Of a stretch of DNA of 64,000 bases, positions 12,167 through 24,036 are shown piece by piece. Numbering within the stretch: the first letter of the stretch is position 1; each line of letters opens with the position of its first letter. The stretch comes from Strongyloides papillosus (lineage: Eukaryota > Nematoda > Chromadorea > Rhabditida > Strongyloididae). The position numbers and the translations under genes are program-made. Under the pieces are notes generated by a model. It had not been told where the DNA came from. It was given only the letters and a program-made list of their open reading frames with translations, and made no database searches. The DNA is taken from positions 124,001-188,000 of the forward strand of contig SRSI01000010.1 of assembly GCA_005656395.1 (NCBI GenBank), given 5' to 3'.

Positions 12167-13014
12167 TTAAATGTTTTATCATATAAATTGTCAAAAATTA
12201 TTAGTAGAAAACATCAAAAAGAATTATGAAAAATAGTAAGCGAAATAATTAAAATGATGGTAAAAAAGGGGAAAATTTTTCTATTGAATAGTTTTACTAA
12301 GATATGGAAATTTTAAAAAATGATAATAAAGTGAAAAATATATCAAAGTAAATAATGTGAAAGCAAGCACATTAAAATTAATATTCTCAATTCATGTAAA
12401 CTCCAAGTGACACATCACAGATGTATATTTATGTATATGAATATACTTATGTAGAAGATATATGGACATATTAAAATTTACATTTTTTCATAACTGTGGT
12501 CTATTAAAAATATAACTATTTTCTTTAAATTATTTTGACTTTTTAATATTTTATTTAGAAACTCCATTTTACATGCAATTATTATGTCATTTATATTTTA
12601 TGGAATGTTAAAAGAAAAAAAAGCATACAATAAGAATTATTACCATAAACTTAAATAATTGTCTTTTAAAATTTCTATTTTAACAGTCAATATAGTAAAA
12701 AATATATTTTTTTTGCTAAAATTATTTTAATTTTTAGGGTACGAAAAGTGAGAAGAATTTATTAAAAAATACTAAAACATTGGCAAAATAAATTATTTAC
12801 ATTTTTAGAGAAGATTATAATTACGTGTAAATTGATAGTACGTAAATGTTTAATTAAACTTAAAGTAAACAAATTATTGTTCATTAATTTTAAGAAAATT
12901 TGTAAAAATTTCATTTTGCATTAAGCCTATCCTTCTATCCTATTTAGCAACAAATATTATTTTATATCTATCTATTTAAATATTCATTTGTCAAGGTAAA
13001 ACTTTCTGACAAAA
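12167..13014. other. Intergenic spacer between the two-TM paralogues
   Basis: About 850 AT-rich bases with no open frame of note. Presumably the 3' UTR of copy A and promoter of copy B. The 12420-12470 stretch has several ATGTATAT/ATATAC units, simple AT-rich repetition. Confidence 0.45.
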
Positions 13015-13623
13015 ATGAAAACTGTTAAACTATTATTTATTGTATCAACTGCCTCATTTTTACTATTACTTTTTGGAATTTCAATTTCCATGTATGATAT
13101 TGAAAGATTTGGTGTTGGACTGTATTTGGCTCTTGTATCTATTGTTATTATTCTAATATTAATGGCATTTTGTTTAGTTGGTGCACAGGAATCAGGAGAT
13201 CCAACTGTTGCTAAACAATTATACATTGATACAAAGAGTGCTATTGAAAATAATACGAATTTAAGAAAAATTAGTACAAATTTTCACATGCGTAATGATA
13301 TAAAAGGACGAAATTTGAATGTTACTTTTAATAAGATGAATGTTATTAATAGTACTAAAGCATTAATGGCACCTTGTAATAAAGATGCTGTCACTATTTT
13401 AAATATAAATGATAATATAGAGGAAATTAATGATGATGATAATAATTCAATTTTTGATGAAGATGATAATAATGAAAAAGAAGATTATTTGGAAAGTGAA
13501 GATAATGAAATGGATGATGAAGAGTATTCTAAACATAATAATAATAATAAAACATATTTAATAAAAAAACATTCAATATATGAAGCGATTGTAACAGTTC
13601 ATAATAATCATTTAAATGTATAG
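13015..13623 (+). CDS. Uncharacterised two-TM small membrane protein (copy B)
   Basis: Single-exon, 202-aa paralogue of the 11655 gene. TM1 lies at about residues 5-27 and TM2 at about 36-58, with DIERFGVGLYLALV between and within them and VAKQLY just after. The tail is long, Asn/Asp/Glu-rich and acidic (about residues 125-180), ending in a more ordered stretch with EAIVTVHNNH. No signal sequence distinct from TM1. The conserved TM pair and diverged tail suggest constraint on the membrane part. It ends about 50 bp from the converging FGSST copy B. Function unknown; it could be a nematode-restricted membrane protein. Confidence 0.75.
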   Translation: MKTVKLLFIVSTASFLLLLFGISISMYDIERFGVGLYLALVSIVIILILMAFCLVGAQESGDPTVAKQLYIDTKSAIENNTNLRKISTNFHMRNDIKGRNLNVTFNKMNVINSTKALMAPCNKDAVTILNINDNIEEINDDDNNSIFDEDDNNEKEDYLESEDNEMDDEEYSKHNNNNKTYLIKKHSIYEAIVTVHNNHLNV

Positions 13624-13672
13624 TTAACTATTTATTTTTTAATTAAATAAATATATTGCATAATATAAAAAT

Positions 13673-13900
13673 TTAAAACATACCATGTTTTGGTGTTATA
13701 GAACGTGCTTGTCTTATAACTTTTTTAATATCTTTTGCCTCTCTTGGACCATAAGCTTTGAGTATTTCACTGTTTGTTGTTGATGTTCCAATCCCTCTTA
13801 ATGATTTTGGACAATTACCAATATAGGATAAATCTCTTTCAGTTGATGATCCAAAAGCAAAAGTAGACTTAGATCTTACAGTACAATTAGACTTTTTCAT
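13673..13900 (-). CDS. Uncharacterised FGSST-RDLSY protein (copy B, short)
   Basis: Short paralogue of the 10133-11050 gene. Taking the ATG at 13900, the product is about 75 aa, starts MKKSNCTVRSKS and carries FAFGSSTERDLSY, then a basic helix-like stretch with YGPREAKDIKKVIRQAR and TPKHG. The frame ends just past a GTATGT sequence located where copy A also has an intron (after KH), so transcripts may splice onward, although the next acceptor gives only a few more codons. Either a naturally short member or a copy that has lost its acidic C-terminal half. An in-frame ATG at 13924 exists, but TTTTAG and ATTAG just before 13900 look like acceptors and favour the shorter start. Confidence 0.6.
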   Translation of the reverse strand: MKKSNCTVRSKSTFAFGSSTERDLSYIGNCPKSLRGIGTSTTNSEILKAYGPREAKDIKKVIRQARSITPKHGMF

Positions 13901-15070
13901 TTCTAAGGCTAATAAAAATTCCAACTAAAATTATACCAAACCAAATAAAATGGTTGTAAAAGAATATTCTTAAGAAATATACAAATTGACTTGAAAATAA
14001 TAACTTGTAGTTTAACAACTTTTAAAATGTCGTTGCTTTTATTTATATGAAAAAAAAAGAAAAATCAAATAATATTTTATAGCTGTTTCTTTTTTCCGGT
14101 AACTTTTAATTCATGAGAGAATTGAGTTGAATAACTTTAAATGCTTTAGCATTTCTAAACAACAAAGGACAGGATTTAAAGTGTTGTGCCTTCTATTTAT
14201 TTAATCCAATTGTTAACTTTTTTTTTCTTTTAATATATAAATTTTGATGAATTTTGTTTTTTGTTAAGATGTTTCTAAAAATAATGATTTATTTAACTAT
14301 AATTTATTTTCTTTATTCTGTCATTTTTTTATGTTTACGCTTTTTGTTATGAAAATATTTTACGATAAATTTATTCCTAAATTTGAAGTCCTTGTATATA
14401 TATTTTTCGCTAGACCACTTTATGATATAATAATGTAAATTGATTACGCTAAAGTGAAGTATTGTATAGTGTTTATAAAGATTAATTTATGTATTATACA
14501 CAATAATATAATAACAAAAAAGTAAAGATCGAATATTGGTTTCTTCTTCACTGTTAACACTTATATGCATTTTCCGACGATTATCATTATCTTTAATTGA
14601 AATAAAATTTGAAACATTATATGATAACTACAAAAAAATTATTTAATTATATATTTTTATTTAAAATCACCAAAAGTACAAATAAAAATTTAGCATCGAA
14701 TATATTAATTTAAAGGTATTACTATACATCATTGATACATTCGGTTGATAAATTAAATTGGTTATATCTATTTTTTATTTCTTCAGGTTTTAAAAGTGAA
14801 ATTATTGTTGGGTTTTTAAATAAAAAGTGTATTAAAAATATATAATCTTTTAATTATTTTAATAGAAACTACTCATGTAATACATATAAGTATTGAAAGC
14901 AAATAAACAAAATTGTATATAAATTCGACAAAAAAACAGTAGTACACATTTTAACACAATCAAAAAATGGTAATAGTCATGCTACAATAAGATACATTAA
15001 GAATTTGGAGTTGTTTAGTTTAATTCTCATTGATAATTGAGAAAAAATTAACTTTTTGACGTTATTAAAC
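13901..15070. other. Intergenic region, no gene seen
   Basis: About 1.2 kb of AT-rich sequence. A patch at 14100-14190 is slightly less AT-rich but has no supported frame. It should include the promoter of FGSST copy B and the 3' UTR of the V-ATPase gene. Confidence 0.45.
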
Positions 15071-15606
15071 TTATGAGGTTCCAAGAATCAAAGCAACAAT
15101 CATACCGTAAAGTCCCAAAACCTATAAATAGATATAAATTATTATTTGTCTTTGTTTCTTTAAAAACTTACTTCAGAGAAAATAAGAATAAGGATCATAC
15201 CGACGAAAAGTCTTGGTTGTTGAGCAGTTCCTCTGACTCCAGCATCTCCGACAATACCAATAGCATAACCAGCTCCAAGTCCACAGAGACCACATGTAAG
15301 TCCAGCAGCAAGATGAGCGAATCCACTGTTTAAATCATATCCTGCAGAAGAAGCCTTTACTTTTCCTTTCAATACCATAGCTACGACAAGTCCGTAAATA
15401 CCAATAATACCAGCCATAATAACTGGAATTACTGATTTCATGATAAGTTCTGGACGCATAACTCCCATGGAACAGATACCGACGGCAGATTTAGCTGTAC
15501 CGTAAGCGGCTCCAAGAACAGTGAAGATTTGAGCAGAGGCAGCTCCCATATATCCAAAGAATGGGGCATAAGCTGGGCTTTCGGCGGTTTTAAGATCGTA
15601 AGACAT
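15071..15606 (-). CDS. V-type proton ATPase 16-kDa proteolipid subunit c (downstream copy)
   Basis: Forms the rotating c-ring of the V0 sector in endomembranes and, in nematodes, the excretory cell. Exons 15606-15172 and 15121-15071 with a 50-nt intron; 161 aa, the usual length. Four hydrophobic helices and the two-repeat proteolipid architecture are clear: [37 protein letters not shown] and [16 protein letters not shown]. The essential proton-carrying Glu is residue 145, the last codon of exon 1, followed in exon 2 by [13 protein letters not shown]. The start follows TTTTAG at a short distance, suggesting trans-splicing. Tandem with the upstream copy on the same strand. Confidence 0.96.
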
Positions 15607-15960
15607 GACTGTTGGTTAAAACTAAAATAAATATAAAAATTTGATCACTAGTAAAATAATTAAAATGACATAGTAAGATATAAAACCGAAAATTAACGGT
15701 AAATGAAGAAATAAAACATTCTCGCACTATTCTCTTCGTGATATTTTTTTAATTTAATAGTCGCGTAAAAAAATATTAAACAAGGAAATAGTATTTTGTG
15801 TTGGTGTTTAAGAGTCTGCTCATACAAAATGTAATTATATAACCCTCTCTATATATACTACTAATATAATACAATATGACTGTTCTTATGTAAAATCAAA
15901 AAAGTGATAAATGTTGCAAAAATAATGAAAGTACACATAAAATTACGATATACATAATAT
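15607..15960. other. Spacer between tandem V-ATPase c genes
   Basis: About 350 AT-rich bases between stop and start of two same-strand genes. Probably the 3' UTR of the upstream copy and the promoter or trans-splice region of the downstream one. Confidence 0.45.
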
Positions 15961-16458
15961 TTATGTAGCACCCAATATTAAAGCAACGATCATTCCATAA
16001 AGCCCAAGAACTTCAGCGAAAATGAGAATCAAAATCATACCAACAAAAAGTCTTGGTTGTTGTGAAAGTCCTCTAACTCCGGCATCACCAGCGATACCAA
16101 TAGCATAACCAGCTCCAAGTCCACAAAGTCCACATACAAGACCACCAGCAAATTGTGAAAATCCAGAATTGACTGTATATTCTTTACCACCGGGAGCAAG
16201 TTTACCAGATATAATAACAGCTACTACAAGACCATAAATAGCTACAATACCTGCCATAACAACAGGAATGATGGCTTTCATAACAAGGTCTGGACGCGCA
16301 ACTGACATAGAAGCAATGCCAGTTCCAGATTTAGCTGTACCATAAGCAGAACCAGCAGCTGTAAAAATCATTGCAGCAGTTACCCCAAGTGATCCAAAAA
16401 ATGGAGCATACATAGCTTCCTCAGCTGCAATCAGCTGAGCGTTAGCAGTTGAAGCCAT
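15961..16458 (-). CDS. V-type proton ATPase 16-kDa proteolipid subunit c (upstream copy)
   Basis: Second proteolipid c gene, intronless, 165 aa. Four TM helices; signature segments [42 protein letters not shown] and [16 protein letters not shown]. The proton-carrying Glu is residue 149. It differs from the neighbour mainly at the N-terminus (Ala-rich) and in the loop before TM3. C. elegans also has several c-subunit genes (vha-1, -2, -3, -4), so duplication is normal for the family; orthology to one vha gene cannot be decided here. Codon use is richer in C-ending codons than most neighbours, as in a highly expressed gene. Confidence 0.96.
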   Translation of the reverse strand: MASTANAQLIAAEEAMYAPFFGSLGVTAAMIFTAAGSAYGTAKSGTGIASMSVARPDLVMKAIIPVVMAGIVAIYGLVVAVIISGKLAPGGKEYTVNSGFSQFAGGLVCGLCGLGAGYAIGIAGDAGVRGLSQQPRLFVGMILILIFAEVLGLYGMIVALILGAT

Positions 16459-19101
16459 GCCTTCTTATTTCCAAGTATAGCTACAGATAAAAGGAATATT
16501 TATTAATATGTGATCATAGGATAATATTTATGTACAGTCATATAGGTATATTTTACTCCAATCTATTTCACTATAAGAATACAAGTGAAAGTTTTACATA
16601 ATTGTTTTTTAAAAACTTTTTTTGTGAATCACCCTATTACTTATCATATTATATAGAGATGAATTTTTATATTGATATGAAATTCTAAAAGGGAGTAGCT
16701 AAATTTTATATTAATTGGATGATGACTAATTAAAAAAAAACTATATTATTTAATTAAAAAAAGTAAATGTAAAACTTTCAATTTTTGAGAAATATATTGT
16801 AGTAGAAAAATAATTCCTACATGACTGGAGAATGGTGAAACGAGAACATGTATTACTTTAAGTAGAAAGGGAACAAATATATTTACGCTAAGGCATTGTT
16901 TCTAATTTAGCTTCAGGAATAAGATTCAATTAAAGATATAGAACCATGTATCTCCAAAAGGGTTTTCTGGAATAGAAATAAACTACTTAAATATATAAAA
17001 TAAATAATAATATTGTAACATTTTTTTGATGATCAAATGAATTTTTAATCAAAAGCAGAGAGGTATTATAAATAAACAATTGTTAGGAGGATGAGGAAAT
17101 GATAATCAATGTTCAATATAAATTTGAACAAAAAAATAGTTTCTCGAATATACTTGAATAGTCATATGATGAATCCATAAAATGATCAAATTAATATACT
17201 CTAAAAATAATGATATGCTAAGATGGGTAGGGTATAGAGATTAATCAAAAATCGGTGAACTACTACATGAAAAGTTCATACTAAAGATCGAGTAGGAAAT
17301 TTTATTTAAAATTATGAAGTAGAGAAGTTGGTCTCAGGGAAGCATGATTTGTCGACACCCAACTACACAAACGACCACTTATCGTTCATTTGTCTCTCGG
17401 TGTTGGCGACCGAAAACCGAAGAACAACTATTTAGATAAAAATGATGATGTCGGTGTGTGGTGGAAATAGAGAAGGGAGCGTATAGAAGAAAATGGTAAT
17501 GCAAGTTATCGTTATATTATTTAAATATATCAAAAATAAGAGAGTGTAGCGATAAAATTAAAAGTTATAGGAAGAAATATAAAAACATATACATACATAT
17601 GTATAATTTATAGCAAAAAAGTAACATATATACAAATTTGGGATGATGAATAATCTGAAAGAATTATGATAACACTTGGAAAGTATAATTTCAATTGACC
17701 TATCGTGATAAAATTAGCAGTCCAATTAACATCTCAAATTTGATTCTAAATATTTATTATATATCTTATTGGTAAAAGTAAAATATTGATTGAAATATAT
17801 TACAAATATGGATGTAAAGACTATCTAAAATAAGTATAGATAATTTGAAGAATAGTATTAGATGTAATGTATGTGTTTGGCTTGATAAAGTACAGAGAAG
17901 CCAAAGTAATACTATATCATATGCCGCTTACGCGATAAAAATTTTGCGATAATTTTTACTATTTAGGTCATTTCAAATATTGTAGTTTATTGGTAAACTA
18001 TAATTTAATAACATCCTAGGAAATGATATATAATTAATTAATAATGGTAAAATTAAATTTGTTTATGTTACTAAAAAAATGAAGAAAAAAAAATAACCAT
18101 AAAAACGAAAGTATTGAATGCGATGTAAGAAATATTGGTATTAAATAAAGTTATAATAGATTTTTCTAGATTTTTGTATTATGCAGTAGTCTTACCTTTT
18201 CAAAATGGTTAAAAATAAGCAATTAAACAGTTAAAGATTAAATGACTAACCAAAAACTTATCTACTTTACAAAGCGATAAAAATAGACGAAAAGAGAGAT
18301 AGAAAAACACTTTTTAATTTTAACTTCTCTATCAATTTTTACTGAGTAATATTTAATGACAATAGGAAAAAAGATAACGATTAACAATGGGTCAATTGTA
18401 TATAAACTAAATAAAAAATATATTTTATTTATAGAGGATTAAAAATATTTAGGTATTAATTTTTTTATTCAAATATGGTAGAAAATTGATAATAAAAACA
18501 GTGAATCATATCACTTTATCCAAATAAATTTTATGTACCATTAAAAAAATGTTATTAAAGTAGAAAAACAAGAAGGATGGTATAATTTTAACATTAACAT
18601 TGTTTAAAATTTCTTCCTCTATCAACATTTTAGGTATCTTAATTTTATTGAAAATCAATGGTTCCTTTCTTCTCTTTTATATTATTTCTTTTAATGGCAA
18701 TATAAAGATATGTAAATAAAGGATAAAAAGACACATGCATTCTGTTACTTAACTTTAATATAAGCTTCTACAGAAATGGTAAATATTAAGGTTATAAAAA
18801 TAATAATAATAATAGATAATTTCTTTTATTGCATCTAAACGTATATAGATATTATGTATATATGAAAATAGTATATTTAACAAAAAATTTTTTTGATAAA
18901 AAAAGCCTTATTGGTTAAAGTAAAATATTAGATTGTATATATATATATAAAAATATATATCGTAATTATATTTACAAACATAGATAAAGAGATAATGTTC
19001 TCTTTCAAAATAATTATTTTGGTAATAGTTCTTTTAACATTTCAATGGGACCGGAGCGTGTTTTATAAGTAGGAAGTTTGTTGAGAGAAAACAAATTATT
19101 A
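16459..19101. other. Intergenic region, no gene seen
   Basis: 2.6 kb, AT-rich and purine-skewed on the + strand in 16800-18100, with stops in all frames. It holds one conspicuous GC-richer island (17325-17425, listed separately) and simple TA and ATA repeats at about 18800-18960. Likely 5' control sequence of the V-ATPase gene and 3' UTR of the MOLO1 gene. Confidence 0.45.
17325..17425. other. GC-richer island, candidate ncRNA, 5' exon or promoter block
   Basis: A 100-base island with visibly more G+C than 2 kb either side. It contains inverted arms GTTGG/CCAAC around 17329-17363 and a short CGGT/ACCG hairpin near 17398-17412. No open frame of useful size and no tRNA or SL RNA signature. About 0.9 kb upstream of the V-ATPase c gene start on the minus strand. 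Confidence 0.25.
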
Positions 19102-20648
19102 TTATTCTATGAAATCTTCTTTTGTTTGAATTTCCATACTTCTTCTTGGATCTAAAAATTGGTATGTACCATCATGTGGATGATCATTTGTAATAGGAAT
19201 TGTTGAATTAGAATCATCGTCAGAGATTGTTGTTTTGGTGTTTTTACTTGGAGAAGTTGGAGAAAAAGAACTTTTTACTGGTGATTGAATTTTCCCTAAA
19301 GTACTTACATCACCATATATTGGTTTGATTTTATTCAAATGAATTGAAGATGGTGTAGTTGGTCTGGAAATTGTATAAATTGGTGGAATAGCATATGGTG
19401 ATGAATAAATGGCATCTTCGTGTATTGGTGATATATGGTATTCTGATGGTGGTACGATATATACTGGCTCAGGTGATCTCATTGTTGTAGAATGTTCTGG
19501 ATTAACAATATATTCGCCCTTTCTTTCTTTGTGCTTATCAGTAAAACAACAACATGTTTTAGAGAGGCATAATGACAATAAAAGTGCTAGTATAATGAAA
19601 AAAAGAAGAAGAGCAATTAAAAATCCAACAAGCATAGGAGTATTTTCCGATTTTTTAACTTCTTCTATATTACCTCCAGTAGCAATATTCATAGATTGAA
19701 GAACAGCTTGAAGAGCAACACCATGTTCAGGGAGAACACCCTTTGTTGCAAAATCGTGAATTTTATTTAAATCGGATTGATTTAAAACAGTAAATTTACC
19801 CTCTCCGCTATAAACAGCCAACTAAAAAATGAAATAAATTACTTTTAATGTAATACGTATAATTTTTACATTGTCAAATAACCTTATAAAGATATTAATG
19901 GAGGATAATAAAAAAGTCGAATAAATTATTTCATCTTAAATTTAATTATTTCAAAATAAATTAATTTTTTTCAATGAAGCATGCTTAGGTTACCTCGTAA
20001 CTGTCACTATATTATCTTTAAATATCTCAAGGTTTTTCTTTGCATCCTAATTACATCTTTTTGATGTTATATTTTGAAGGATAGAAGTATAATTTAACCT
20101 ACCTGATTATTATCTCTTGTAAAAAGAATCATTATACCATTATCACATTCATTACTTCCTAACATTTCTTTATCATAAATATCTTTAGCAGCTTCCTCAA
20201 AAACTCTTCCAGTTCTATTAATTTTGTCATGAGTAGTAACTTGTAATAACCCAATAAATTTGTCACTTCCTGTTTGTCCACGAGATGGACAACCAAGTGC
20301 ACAAGGACATTTTACATTTATTTGTAATTCTCTTAAAAGTGCTTCGAGCTTAGCTATAGTATCTAATTTCAATGAATGATCTGGATCGCAGACGAATTTT
20401 GTTTTCCCAAAACCCATTGCCTCTCTACAAACTTCATAATCTTCAGAAATATTTGTAAATCTACCATCTTCCTCACATTTGCTAATGCTAACAAGAATAG
20501 TCTGTAAAAAAATTATCTTAGTATAATAAAAATCTCTACAATATTAAATCGAATTTTTTAATTAATTTTTGTTAATTATCAATTTGCAATTTTTACTTAC
20601 CAGAAAAACAAAAATTGAAGGAAAAAGAATATTATTAGAAAATACCAT
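19102..20648 (-). CDS. MOLO1-domain single-pass membrane protein (levamisole-receptor modulator family)
   Basis: Exons 20648-20601, 20501-20103 and 19821-19102; phases agree, product 388 aa. N-terminal signal peptide (residues 1-25, hydrophobic, ending SISKC), then an extracellular TPM/MOLO1-type domain with a Cys-rich CPCALGCPSRGQ, the IMILFTRDNNQ strand and LAVYSGEGKF, a TM helix at about 212-233, a CCC palmitoylation-like cluster just inside, and a Pro/Ser/Tyr-rich cytoplasmic tail with repeated PP and SP motifs. In C. elegans MOLO-1 is an auxiliary subunit that increases activity of levamisole-sensitive acetylcholine receptors at muscle. Nematodes have several relatives, so family membership is firm but the exact receptor partner is not. 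Confidence 0.88.
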
Positions 20649-22345
20649 TTAATTAAAAATACTCCTAAAAACAATATTTATATATAAGTTTAATTAAAAA
20701 AACATGATAAAATAATAAATCATTTTATTATACTTGTAATTGTTTTTAAAAATTTTTTTTTCAATAATAGGAATGTAATTATAAACATGGTATAAATGGT
20801 AATGAAATATTTAACAAAATAGAAACATTTTTGATACAGTTTATTAAAGGAATAGGCAAAGACATAAATGATAAATTGAATGATAAAATTGGTTATAAAT
20901 TTAAAGGAAGTTGTATTTAGTAGAAATAAATGTTTTAGGTAAAGTTTTAAAAAGATAATATTAAACTTTTTAATTATTTTTAGTGTTTATATTGCTACGA
21001 AAGATATATCTATTTGTGCGAAGACAATCTTTTTATATTATAGAAAATAGATCTTTATGATGTAAATGATAAATTAAAATTTTTGGTGACAGATACAACA
21101 ATAAAAAAATAAAATGTTACACTAATTAATTACATGCTTATATATATGACAATATAGTTAAAATGAAAAAACAGTATTAATATTTGATATAGATAGAATA
21201 ATTAAACAAATTTTTTAATATACATTTTAGAAATAAATAATTATATTATTTTTTTTATTTCAAAAATAATTAAAATATTTAACAAATTAATTAGATAATA
21301 TACTATTTTAATTGTTATTATTTCATATCAATGTTACTTGAGTATTATCAAAAAACAAAATAAAAAATGTAATCGAAGATAGTTAAAATAATCTAAAATG
21401 TCCTTAAACTTGTCACAAAAATCATCCTTTCAACAATGGCACATTAATTTTTATGCACAGTTGGTTAAAAATAATAGACAATAGGAAAGATGGTGCAAAG
21501 AATGTCAAAAGATAAATTATTTTAACAGATTTTCCTTATTTCATTACATTCTACTTTTTTTTATAGTATTTAATTTCAGCCTCTAATATCATACAATTAT
21601 CAAAAGTTTTATTATATTGTAAATGGAGAAATTTTAAGGGTATATGTCTGATGCAAACATTTTTAATAAAAATATACGTCAAAATCAGATGTATAATTAA
21701 AAATTGTAAAGAGTTGCTTTTAAAAAAAACAGCAAAATCAACATCAATTTATAAAAGATTTCTCAAATAATTGACTGTTGACCTTTTAGGAATATGATAA
21801 TAGATAATTTGATAAATAACTTTATACATCTATACTAAAAAAGACTCTTTCAAATATATAGAGAAGATCGAAAAAATTGTTTTTTTTTCTAAATAATTAG
21901 AAAAGTTGATAAGAAAAAAAGATTTTTAAATTAAGGTCATTTAATAATAAAAAGGATGTGTATTAATAATATAAAATCATTGTAGCAGATCAAAAATATG
22001 ATTAAGCTTATCATTATATTACATCAATTACATGAAATAACATGGTTTACCATTTCATGTGACAGTTAAGGACGTATTTGTTTCAAATGGGGGTAAAAAA
22101 TTGTTAAAATAAAAGACTTGTTTTTGAAGATAGTTGAAGAATCAAAAGACCTTGTACTTCTGCTTTTTATAAATAATATAGGATATTAATGAGAGAAATA
22201 GTTTGATTGAATATAGAAAGAAGAGATGTAAATAAATATAATATATACAGCTAATAAGATATATTTATTTAATAAGTAAAATTAATTTTATGGATAATTA
22301 AATTATAGAAAGTTATGACAAAAAAGTTTTTTAAAAAACCATCAA
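20649..22345. other. Intergenic region, no gene seen
   Basis: 1.7 kb of AT-rich DNA between the MOLO1-gene promoter and the mus-81 3' end. Homopolymer-rich, no supported frame, RNA gene or repeat. Confidence 0.45.
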
Positions 22346-23830
22346 TTAAATTGTAGAGGTAGAATAATTAAAGAAAATAGAAACCTGTGCTGATAATGAT
22401 GGAGGGATTTGTGATATTTCTTTATTAAGGAGGAGTTTAGGATCTACACGTTCTGTTAAACTTTTTTTATTGTTATTTCTATATAAATCCCATAAAGATT
22501 TCATAGTTGGGAATTTTTGGGTTACTACCAGAGCTTTTTCAACTGACATCTGTGGACAGACTGTTAATTGCCTTGCAAAAACTTGACGGACCGACTGTGA
22601 CACAGTTTTTTTATTTTTATCCTGATATCTTTTAAAATCTGGCCCAGAAAACTAAAAAAATTAAATATGTATAAAATATTATAATATCTTACCATCTCAT
22701 TTTTTGATCTCAATTTTAAACGTTCTGTAGTAATTTTCAAAAAGGTAGCTGTGTCGGCTGCACTTTCAGTCCTCTGTATAAGAAATTTATGAAGAATACT
22801 AAAGGTACATAAACTTTGTTCAAGACTACTATCAAAGGTTTCCCTTCCTTCAACCAACAGAACAATATTTTTAATACCACTTTGCTTTAATCTTCCTCTT
22901 TGATCTTCCAAACGTTTTGACATTATACTTTTTTTTAAGTCGTCCCACGTTTTTCTTTCAATTACATAGTCCAGAACTATCTCTTTTGTTGGCGTTCTCC
23001 AAATCCATAGAAAATCTCCCACTGACAATGGCATTAATTCAAATGGTACATTATCTTTAGTTAAATGATCTACAACGGATTTATGCTTAGTCATTCCATG
23101 TTGTTCTCTAGTATCACAAATCAAAACTATTTCACCATCTTCTGTGGCAGGATTAGCAAAACAAATAGAACTTTCTAAATCATTTTCACCCATTAAATTA
23201 TCTGTTTCACCATCTATTCCTTGATAATTTGACATTTTACTAGTTATTTCACTAGAAGGAATAGTTTTTTGGGATTTACAAATATTAAAAACAGTTTCTT
23301 TATTAGTAAATAAATTATTTCCTTCACTTTGTGTACAAATATTAAGATTATCAATAGGTTGCGACAAAGTAGTTTTACTTGTTTTTGAGGATATTTTTTT
23401 AATAGTTAAACCACCTTTCAATGCATTTTTATTCGATGTACCACTTTTTTTAGCAGAATTTAATAATTCCAACGCTTCTCCATTTTTTAAACCCTCAATT
23501 ATTTTAATATCAGGATCTTCACCTAATATTTGTTGTATATCACGGTATGCTTTGTCTAATCTTGTTGCAAGAACTTTTCCTATTCCTAAAATAATAATAA
23601 AATTTCATTAGAAACATTATTAATTATATTATATTAATACCTGAAACCTGTTTTAACTCTCCATAATCCTTCAAATGAAATGGATATTTAGTAACATTAT
23701 TTAGAGCTACTTTCATCGTACGACGTACCTCTGCACTTTCTGCTGCTTTTAACCAGTCGCGTAACAGTTTCGTGAAAAACAGGTTTCGTGGATAAATTTT
23801 CTTTACTTTTACACGGATTTCTTCTGTCAT
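22346..23830 (-). CDS. mus-81: MUS81 structure-specific endonuclease catalytic subunit
   Basis: XPF/ERCC4-family nuclease that, with its EME1 partner, cleaves replication-fork and recombination intermediates in the nucleus. Exons 23830-23641, 23585-22693 and 22651-22346; phases agree, 462 aa, normal for the family. The N-terminal helix-hairpin-helix includes YGELKQVSGIGKVLATRL across the first junction. The nuclease core has ILICDTREQ-like LICDTREQHG, the catalytic ERKTWDDLKKSI (ERK-x3-D) and SKRLEDQRGRLKQSG, followed by VEG. The linker (about residues 90-200) is Ser/Thr/Asn-rich and variable. The C-terminus (LSAQVSIFFNYSTSTI) follows a possible donor, so an additional small exon cannot be excluded. 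Divergent from rpt-3 across about 200 bp. Confidence 0.95.
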
Positions 23831-24036
23831 AGCTTAATAAATCATAAAATATAGTTATCAAATAAATATCAGCTATTAATTATGTCAGTTAACCTTGATA
23901 ATATAAGACTTACCGCCAAAGGATACTATTCCAAACAAAATATAAATGAAAAATTTTGTTAATAGTATAATTAAAAACAAATTTTAGAGGAATATAAAAT
24001 GATATCTCAGCAGATATTTTATTACAAACCCATATA
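23831..24036. promoter_or_regulatory. Shared divergent promoter region of mus-81 and rpt-3
   Basis: 206 bases separate the two divergent start codons, so both promoters must be here or overlap the 5' ends. No recognisable element beyond AT-rich sequence. Confidence 0.4.
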
